This document shows positions 40,375 to 45,246 of a DNA stretch of 45,246 nt, in pieces. Both the position numbers and the translations under genes were made by a program. How positions within the stretch are numbered: the first letter of the stretch is position 1; every line of letters starts with the position of its first letter. The notes under the pieces are model-generated. The model was not told the DNA's origin, made no database searches, and worked only from the letters and a program-made list of their open reading frames with translations. This stretch comes from Halomonas sp. SpR1. Lineage in GTDB: Bacteria > Pseudomonadota > Gammaproteobacteria > Pseudomonadales > Halomonadaceae. The stretch spans positions 1 through 45,246 of the forward strand of contig NZ_JAUAMB010000040.1 in assembly GCF_031010175.1 (NCBI RefSeq), read 5' to 3'.

Positions 40375-42048
40375 ATGGTGACTGAAGACGCGCTTTCTCT
40401 TACGCCGCGCAGCTGGCTGCAAGCCTTGGCTAAGGGAGAGCGCAACCGCCTGCTGGGGTCGGCGCTCTGCGGCGTGCTAGCAGGTAGTCAAACGATAGTC
40501 GTGGTGGTGGGGCTTGCCTGGCTGATTGATCAGTTGGTGGTGCACGGTCGTTCACCTGCCTCTCTTGTACCGATATTCTGCCTGTTGGTAGTTTGTGTGC
40601 TGTTACGTGCTGTCTTTCAGTGGGGGCATGAAACATTAAGCCTGGAAGCCAGCCTGCGTATTCGGCAGCGGGCCAGAGCTCAGCTGTTGGATAAATTATC
40701 CTCTTTAGGCCCGATTTGGCTTACCGGACAGCACAGCGGCTCTTTAGCCAACCAAGTGGTTGAGCATATCGATGCGCTGGAAGGTTATTTCGCGCGCTTT
40801 TACCCTCAACTGCGGATTACGCTCTGCTTGCCGCTGTTGATACTAGCGGTGGCGGGGTGGCTAGATTATCTGGTGGCTCTGTTTCTACTACTTTCAGCCC
40901 CATTGATTCCGCTTTTTATGGCGTTGGTGGGTATGGGAGCTGAGCGCCTTAATCGCGATCAGTTTGTGGCGGTATCGCGATTGTCAGCGCATTTTATTGA
41001 CCGTGTGCGAGGCATGACCACACTTCAGCTATTTGGCCGTACAACAGCCGCGCAGCAGGATGTTTGGTATGCCACCGACGGCTATCGGCGCCTTAGCATG
41101 CGTACCCTTCGGTTGGCATTTCTCTCATCGGCGGTGCTGGAGTTTTTTTCCTCAGTGGCGATTGCGGTTGTGGCCATGTATGTCGGTTTCGGCCTGCTGG
41201 GCTATATCGAGTATGGGCCGTCTCCTTCGCTGACGCTTTTTTCGGGCTTGGCAGTGTTGCTACTTGCGCCCGAGTTTTTTCAGCCACTGCGCACCCTTTC
41301 TCAGCACTACCATGATCGCGCTGCGGCCTTGGGCGCTGCTGAAAGCGTTGTGAATATACTCAATCAGCCAAGCTGGGTGAGCGAGCAGCACTATCTGGCG
41401 CCTCTGTCGGATAGATCAGCCATTGAGTTAGTGACGGCTTGTGTTACTTATCCTGGCCGTGGGCAAGTAATTGGCCCGGTCAATCTCACCATTCAGCGCG
41501 GCGAAGTAGTGGCACTCAGCGGTGCTTCTGGTAGCGGGAAGTCGACGCTGCTGGCGCTGCTGGCGGGCTTTGTTGCCCCCAGCGCCGGGGAGTATAGGCG
41601 GCAGGAAAATAGCCACTTTGCCTGGCTGGATCAGCAGCCCTCTCTCTTGCATGGCAGTTTGGTCGATAATTTGCGCTTAGCGTCCCCTGAAGCCTCCCGT
41701 GAAGAAATGCTTTATGCACTGCAGAGAGCTGGTTTTGGGCCTCTGCTAACGCAACTGCCCGATGGTTTGGATACGTTAATCGGCGAGCGCGGTGTGGGGC
41801 TGTCAGGAGGCCAAGCACAACGCCTTGCTCTTGCGCGAGTCTACCTTAGCAATGCATCGCTGGTGCTGTTAGATGAGCCGACGGCGAGTTTAGACCACGA
41901 GACTGAGCAGTTGGTTATGGCGGCTTTGCTTGAGCTTGCCCAGGAGGGTCGCACCCTGGTGATAGCGACCCATCACCCGGCAGTCATTGCTACTGCCCAG
42001 CGCCACTTGATGTTTGAGCAGGGTGAGTTGGTGGAGGTATCCGGATGA
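40375..42048 (+). CDS. cydD: Heterodimeric ABC exporter subunit CydD
   Basis: One half of the CydDC exporter needed for assembly of cytochrome bd; E. coli CydDC has been linked to cysteine/glutathione export and to heme binding. The 557-residue protein has a six-helix membrane domain (about 1-320) and an ATPase domain with Walker A GASGSGKST near 383-391, signature LSGGQAQRLALAR near 477 and Walker B LVLLDEPTASLD near 498. It starts 3 bases after cydB, within the same operon, and overlaps cydC by 4 bases (ATGA). Confidence 0.92.
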   Translation: MVTEDALSLTPRSWLQALAKGERNRLLGSALCGVLAGSQTIVVVVGLAWLIDQLVVHGRSPASLVPIFCLLVVCVLLRAVFQWGHETLSLEASLRIRQRARAQLLDKLSSLGPIWLTGQHSGSLANQVVEHIDALEGYFARFYPQLRITLCLPLLILAVAGWLDYLVALFLLLSAPLIPLFMALVGMGAERLNRDQFVAVSRLSAHFIDRVRGMTTLQLFGRTTAAQQDVWYATDGYRRLSMRTLRLAFLSSAVLEFFSSVAIAVVAMYVGFGLLGYIEYGPSPSLTLFSGLAVLLLAPEFFQPLRTLSQHYHDRAAALGAAESVVNILNQPSWVSEQHYLAPLSDRSAIELVTACVTYPGRGQVIGPVNLTIQRGEVVALSGASGSGKSTLLALLAGFVAPSAGEYRRQENSHFAWLDQQPSLLHGSLVDNLRLASPEASREEMLYALQRAGFGPLLTQLPDGLDTLIGERGVGLSGGQAQRLALARVYLSNASLVLLDEPTASLDHETEQLVMAALLELAQEGRTLVIATHHPAVIATAQRHLMFEQGELVEVSG

Positions 42049-43757
42049 GGGCTCTTTACCGCGACTTTCGCCCCTGGCTGTTGCTTCTGCTGCGGCGTCG
42101 TCGGCGTTTCTTGTTAGGCACTCTGCTGGTGTTTATCACCCTAATGGCTGGGCTTTCACTACTTGGTTTATCAGGGTGGTTTATCACCGCCAGCGCGCTA
42201 ACCGGTATCGCTCTTTCCATGGGGCTGCCCGCGCGGCTGGATGTTTACGTCCCCGGGGGCGGCATCCGTTTTTTTGCCTTGGCGCGCACCATAGCGCGCT
42301 ACATGGAGCGGCTGTATAACCATAATACGGTGTTAACACTGCTTGCGGACTTGCGTTATCGGGTGTTTGGCTATTTGACGCGCTTTGATGATGCTCGCTT
42401 GCACGGTCAGCGTGCCAGCGACTGGCTGAGCCGTTTAACGGCGGATATTGACACCCTGGATAATTTTTATCTGCGCCTCTTGGTGCCGCCGCTAGTGGCG
42501 CTGCTTGGTGTGGTGGCCGTATCGCTTTTTGTGGCTATCTGGTTGCCCGGTATTGGCATGCTGATGGTGGTAACGCTTGGTCTGCTCTGGCTGGTGGCGA
42601 CCCTTTTGGCTGCTGTCTGGGGCTTTTCGAATAGCTATCAGCAGGTGGTTGACCAGCAGTCGCTGCGCCGCCTAGTGGTCGATCAAATTCAGACCTCGGC
42701 CGAGTTGATGAGCTATCGAACGACCCAGTGGCACCGGGCGTTGATCACTACTCAAGAACAGCAGGCGTTCAGTAATCAGCGCCGCTTGGGGCGCAAGGCA
42801 GCGTTAATAAACTGCCTGGTGAGTGTCATCAGTGGGGTAATGGTAGTGACGGTGTTGTGGTTCGCGAGCCTGGTGCTTGCCCAGCAATCGGTATCGGGGC
42901 CTATCTTGGTGATGGCAGTATTGATTGCGCTGGGGGCGAACGAGGCGTTTATGTCGCTACCTGCGGGCTTTATCAAGTTGGGCGCTAGCTATGCCGCAGT
43001 GCGGCGGTTAAATGAGTTAACCAGTGATTCATCGCCTACTTCGCCTGGCTTTACATTGCCTGAGGGTATTGGCTTGAGCATTCATGCTCATCAACTCTCT
43101 TTGCGCTACGCGCAAACGTTAGAGCCCGCGTTAAGTGAGATTGATCTTCAACTGCCCGCTGGAAAGCGTGCAGTAATTACCGGCAACTCCGGCGCCGGAA
43201 AATCGTCTTTAGCTAGTGTGTTGATGGGGCGCTTAAAAGCGACTCAGGGGGAGTCGATAGTCGGCGGCGTGCCAGCTTGGCAGCTCACGGACGAAAACCG
43301 TGCTAATCACTTTGCCATGCTTACCCAGCAGGTAGATCTATTTGATGCCTCAATTGCTGAGAACCTGCGTATTGCCAATCCTACTGCTAGTGATGAAATG
43401 CTCTGGGAAGCGTTGCGAGCGGTTGCCTTGGATAGCTGGGTTGAGCAGCTGCCGAAAGGGTTGGCGACGGCGGTGGGCGAGAAAGGGCAGCAGCTTTCCG
43501 GTGGGCAAGGTCGACGCCTGGCATTAGCACGCCTATTGCTATGTACTCCCAAGGTGGTGATTCTTGATGAGCCGTTTGCAAGGGTTGATGAAGCGACGGC
43601 AACACATATCGCTGCTTCCCTGGATAAATGGTTGGTGAATCGAACGGCTATCTTCTTGGTTCATCAGGTGAGTTCGCTCAACCTAGTGCCTGGGGTGGAG
43701 TACCACTGGCACCTGGATGCCGGTAAACTTAGCCAATACCCCAATAACAATCGATAA
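42045..43757 (+). CDS. cydC: Heterodimeric ABC exporter subunit CydC
   Basis: Second half of CydDC. The 570-residue protein has six membrane helices (about 20-310) and an ATPase domain with Walker A GNSGAGKSS near 380-388, signature LSGGQGRRLALARLL near 482 and Walker B VVILDEPFARVDEAT near 502. The signature LSGGQGRR and the helix 1 region FLLGTLLVFITLMAGLSLLGLSG are CydC-like. The ATG overlaps the cydD stop by four bases, so the two are made in equal amounts. It closes the cydABDC operon. Confidence 0.92.
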   Translation: MRALYRDFRPWLLLLLRRRRRFLLGTLLVFITLMAGLSLLGLSGWFITASALTGIALSMGLPARLDVYVPGGGIRFFALARTIARYMERLYNHNTVLTLLADLRYRVFGYLTRFDDARLHGQRASDWLSRLTADIDTLDNFYLRLLVPPLVALLGVVAVSLFVAIWLPGIGMLMVVTLGLLWLVATLLAAVWGFSNSYQQVVDQQSLRRLVVDQIQTSAELMSYRTTQWHRALITTQEQQAFSNQRRLGRKAALINCLVSVISGVMVVTVLWFASLVLAQQSVSGPILVMAVLIALGANEAFMSLPAGFIKLGASYAAVRRLNELTSDSSPTSPGFTLPEGIGLSIHAHQLSLRYAQTLEPALSEIDLQLPAGKRAVITGNSGAGKSSLASVLMGRLKATQGESIVGGVPAWQLTDENRANHFAMLTQQVDLFDASIAENLRIANPTASDEMLWEALRAVALDSWVEQLPKGLATAVGEKGQQLSGGQGRRLALARLLLCTPKVVILDEPFARVDEATATHIAASLDKWLVNRTAIFLVHQVSSLNLVPGVEYHWHLDAGKLSQYPNNNR

Positions 43758-43765
43758 TGAGTTGC

Positions 43766-43779
43766 ATCGATTAATCGAT
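43766..43779. repeat. Perfect 14-base palindrome before the deaminase gene
   Basis: ATCGATTAATCGAT is a perfect palindrome in the 42-base gap between cydC and the deaminase gene, upstream of its ribosome site (TAGGAG). A possible operator; AT-rich, so chance is not excluded. Confidence 0.35.
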
Positions 43780-43799
43780 AAGACAGCTAGGAGCCCGCC

Positions 43800-44792
43800 A
43801 TGCATGAATTTTTACGTACTCTCCCTAAAATAGAGCTCCATTTGCATATCGAAGGCTCGCTGGAACCAGAATTAATGTTTGCTCTAGCCCAGCGCAATGG
43901 GGTTGAGCTGCCCTATAAGACAGTTCAGGAAGCCAAAGAGGCTTATCACTTCAACGATCTGCAGGGGTTTCTGAATCTCTATTTCCAGGGCATGAGCGTA
44001 CTTCGTAATGAGGAAGACTTTTACGACCTGGCAATGGACTATTTCAAGCGTGCGCGAGGGGAGGGGGTTGTCCATATCGACATGCACTTCGACCCCCAGG
44101 CGCATCTTCAGCGCGGCGTGCCGCTTGAAGTCGTCATGGCTGGGCTTTTAAAAGCTAAGCAGGAAGCTGAGGAAACCCTCGATCTCTCTATTGGCATGAT
44201 CATGGCTTTTCTGCGTGATCGCCCCGCAGAGGAGGCGCTGCATGTGCTTGAACAGGCCGCTCCCTATTGGAAAAAGCTGGACGCTATCGGTCTAGATAGT
44301 GCCGAGCAAAATAACCCTCCGGTGAAATTTGCTGAGGTGTTTGATCGCGCTAAGCAGCTTGGACTAGTGCGCGTAGCCCATGCGGGGGAGGAAGGGCCTG
44401 CTGAATATATTCAAGAAGCCTTGGATGTGCTTGATGTTCAGCGTATTGATCACGGGGTACGCTGTTTAGAAAGTGATACGGTGGTTGAGCGTTTGCGTAG
44501 TGGGCAAATTGTACTCACCGTATGCCCGCTCTCTAATGTCAGCTTGAAAGTAGTAGAGGATCTTCGTGATCATCCGCTGCCACGGCTATTGGCAGAGGGG
44601 CTTAAAGTCACTATTAGCTCTGATGATCCCGCTTACTTCGGTGGCGGCATGCTGGCCAACCATATCGCTTGCGCCGAAGCGTTTGATTGGGATGAGGTGG
44701 TATTTCGTCAGTTAACGCGCAATGCTATCGAGGAAGCTTTTGTTACCCCGCAGCGTCGTGAAGAGCTGATGGCTCGTTTGGCTGCAGCGTAA
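43800..44792 (+). CDS. Adenine (or adenosine) deaminase
   Basis: Amidohydrolase-fold purine deaminase, 330 residues, cytosolic. Metal and active-site residues are visible: H14 and H16 in ELHLHIEGSLEPE, VAHAGEEGP with the zinc-ligand His and catalytic Glu near 195, IDHGVR near 218 and SSDDPAYFGG with the metal-binding Asp near 277. The IGLDSAE and PPVKF segments closely resemble the Pseudomonas protein Pa0148, which deaminates adenine, so adenine is the more likely substrate; the add-type annotation is a generic alternative. TAGGAG lies 7 bases before the ATG. It is 42 bases after cydC but may have its own promoter. Confidence 0.82.
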   Translation: MHEFLRTLPKIELHLHIEGSLEPELMFALAQRNGVELPYKTVQEAKEAYHFNDLQGFLNLYFQGMSVLRNEEDFYDLAMDYFKRARGEGVVHIDMHFDPQAHLQRGVPLEVVMAGLLKAKQEAEETLDLSIGMIMAFLRDRPAEEALHVLEQAAPYWKKLDAIGLDSAEQNNPPVKFAEVFDRAKQLGLVRVAHAGEEGPAEYIQEALDVLDVQRIDHGVRCLESDTVVERLRSGQIVLTVCPLSNVSLKVVEDLRDHPLPRLLAEGLKVTISSDDPAYFGGGMLANHIACAEAFDWDEVVFRQLTRNAIEEAFVTPQRREELMARLAAA

Positions 44793-44876
44793 AGGTTTTA
44801 CCCCTAGTTTATTTAGTAGATGTGACGGCTATTAAATGCAGTGCTAGGTTTTTACTCATAAATGTTCAAATCGCTG

Positions 44877-44904
44877 TTGACCCTGGCGGTAAATCGGGTA
44901 GTAT
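44877..44904 (+). promoter_or_regulatory. rRNA operon promoter
   Basis: TTGACC (44877-44882) and TAGTAT (44899-44904) are 16 bases apart and followed by a GC-containing discriminator (ACGCCACACG). The 16-base spacing and GC discriminator are typical of stringently controlled rrn P1 promoters. Confidence 0.75.
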
Positions 44905-44939
44905 ACGCCACACGTCAACGGGGCACTGCCTCAGCGACC

Positions 44940-44952
44940 AGCTCTTTAACAA
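44940..44952 (+). promoter_or_regulatory. rRNA antitermination boxA
   Basis: AGCTCTTTAACAA matches the rrn boxA consensus (TGCTCTTTAACAA) at all but the first base. It recruits the Nus factor complex to prevent early termination of rRNA transcription. Confidence 0.85.
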
Positions 44953-45120
44953 TTTGATCAGGTAATTCATGTGGGCGCTTGCTGACGTTGGTGACAAATC
45001 ACCAAATATCAAGGCAAGCGGTCATGACAATGTAAATTGAAATGAATTCGTTTGAACCTTGAGCCAAGTTTGGTTCGCTTCTGTCACTTACGAGTGGCGG
45101 GTAAGAACCGCATAGATCTT

Positions 45121-45246
45121 AAACTGAAGAGTTTGATCATGGCTCAGATTGAACGCTGGCGGCAGGCCTAACACATGCAAGTCGAGCGGTAACAGGGGTA
45201 GCTTGCTACCCGCTGACGAGCGGCGGACGGGTGAGTAATGCATAGG
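45121..45246 (+). rRNA. rrsA: 16S ribosomal RNA, 5' end (partial)
   Basis: The first about 126 bases of 16S rRNA. It starts AAACTGAAGAGTTTGATCAT, equivalent to the E. coli 5' end, and continues through GGCTCAGATTGAACGCTGGC, the GGCAGGCCTAACACATGCAA block and the GGCGGACGGGTGAGTAATGC block (universal primer-27F region and helix 6). The window ends inside it. The gene is transcribed rightward. Variable region V1 sequence is intact. The symbol is only by analogy with E. coli. Confidence 0.97.

Larger units (their letters stand above)
44793..45120 (+). other. rRNA operon upstream region and leader
   Basis: About 328 bases with no protein gene. It contains the rRNA promoter and the transcribed leader of the 16S gene with boxA. 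No Fis-type upstream site or second promoter is confidently seen. Confidence 0.6.

Noticed and set aside
1..45246. Mobile elements, prophage, CRISPR, tRNA genes, toxin-antitoxin or defence islands
   Set aside because: No transposase, integrase, regular repeat-spacer pattern, cloverleaf or typical defence gene was seen; the window reads as core chromosome.

Overview
The window looks like chromosomal DNA of a halophilic gammaproteobacterium of the Halomonas type (Halomonadaceae). This rests on the gene content and order: a Pseudomonas-like lexA/psrA/nagZ block, ppsR divergent from ppsA, pqiABC, a cyanide-insensitive-type cydAB followed by cydDC, and a 16S rRNA start with a typical gammaproteobacterial leader. 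The genus is an inference from sequence style, not from a search. I see no phage, transposase, integrase, CRISPR array or tRNA gene; this is core chromosome with tightly packed genes.

Layout. 1-8.3 kb: an RNase J-type nuclease (minus), purU, an orphan CbiM-like permease, lexA (minus), then psrA, a YkuD-domain protein without signal peptide, nagZ and a hypoxanthine phosphoribosyltransferase (plus), with ppsR (minus) converging on them. 8.6-18.2 kb: ppsA and gamma-glutamyltransferase (plus), then a membrane-anchored glycerophosphodiesterase, rraA and acnB (minus). 18.2-23.4 kb: a 547-base gap, a MiaE-type tRNA hydroxylase and, 27 bases later, a 1,299-residue signal-transduction ATPase with an apparently dead cyclase domain. 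23.4-25.9 kb: a translationally coupled queC-queE-queD-ykgJ operon (minus) for the 7-deazaguanine pathway, with an unusual two-domain QueD. 26.2-27.3 kb: an SRPBCC protein and a VTT-family membrane protein (plus). 27.3-36.3 kb: a minus-strand run with rhlE, a hypothetical gene, a CynX-type transporter, ansA and a DUF2789 protein, and separately pqiA-pqiB-pqiC followed by a helix-hairpin-helix protein. 36.7-44.8 kb: a YrbG-type antiporter, the cydABDC operon and an adenine/adenosine deaminase (plus). 44.9 kb to the end: rRNA promoter, boxA leader and the first ~126 bases of 16S rRNA.

How the parts relate. psrA-ykuD-nagZ links fatty-acid-responsive regulation with murein recycling, and the psrA promoter carries two matches to the PsrA operator. 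ppsR and ppsA are a known regulator/target pair in divergent orientation. cydDC supplies the export activity needed to assemble the cydAB oxidase and is fused to it as one operon. The que genes make preQ0 for queuosine, and miaE also modifies tRNA, so the 18.7-25.9 kb stretch has a tRNA-modification flavour.

Most noteworthy: (1) the miaE-linked giant regulator with a degenerate cyclase domain; (2) the QueD whose catalytic residues appear divided between two fused T-fold halves; (3) the cytosolic YkuD protein beside nagZ, a candidate L,D-carboxypeptidase of murein recycling; (4) several perfect inverted repeats placed on or next to promoters (nagZ, cydA, rhlE) with no regulator assigned.
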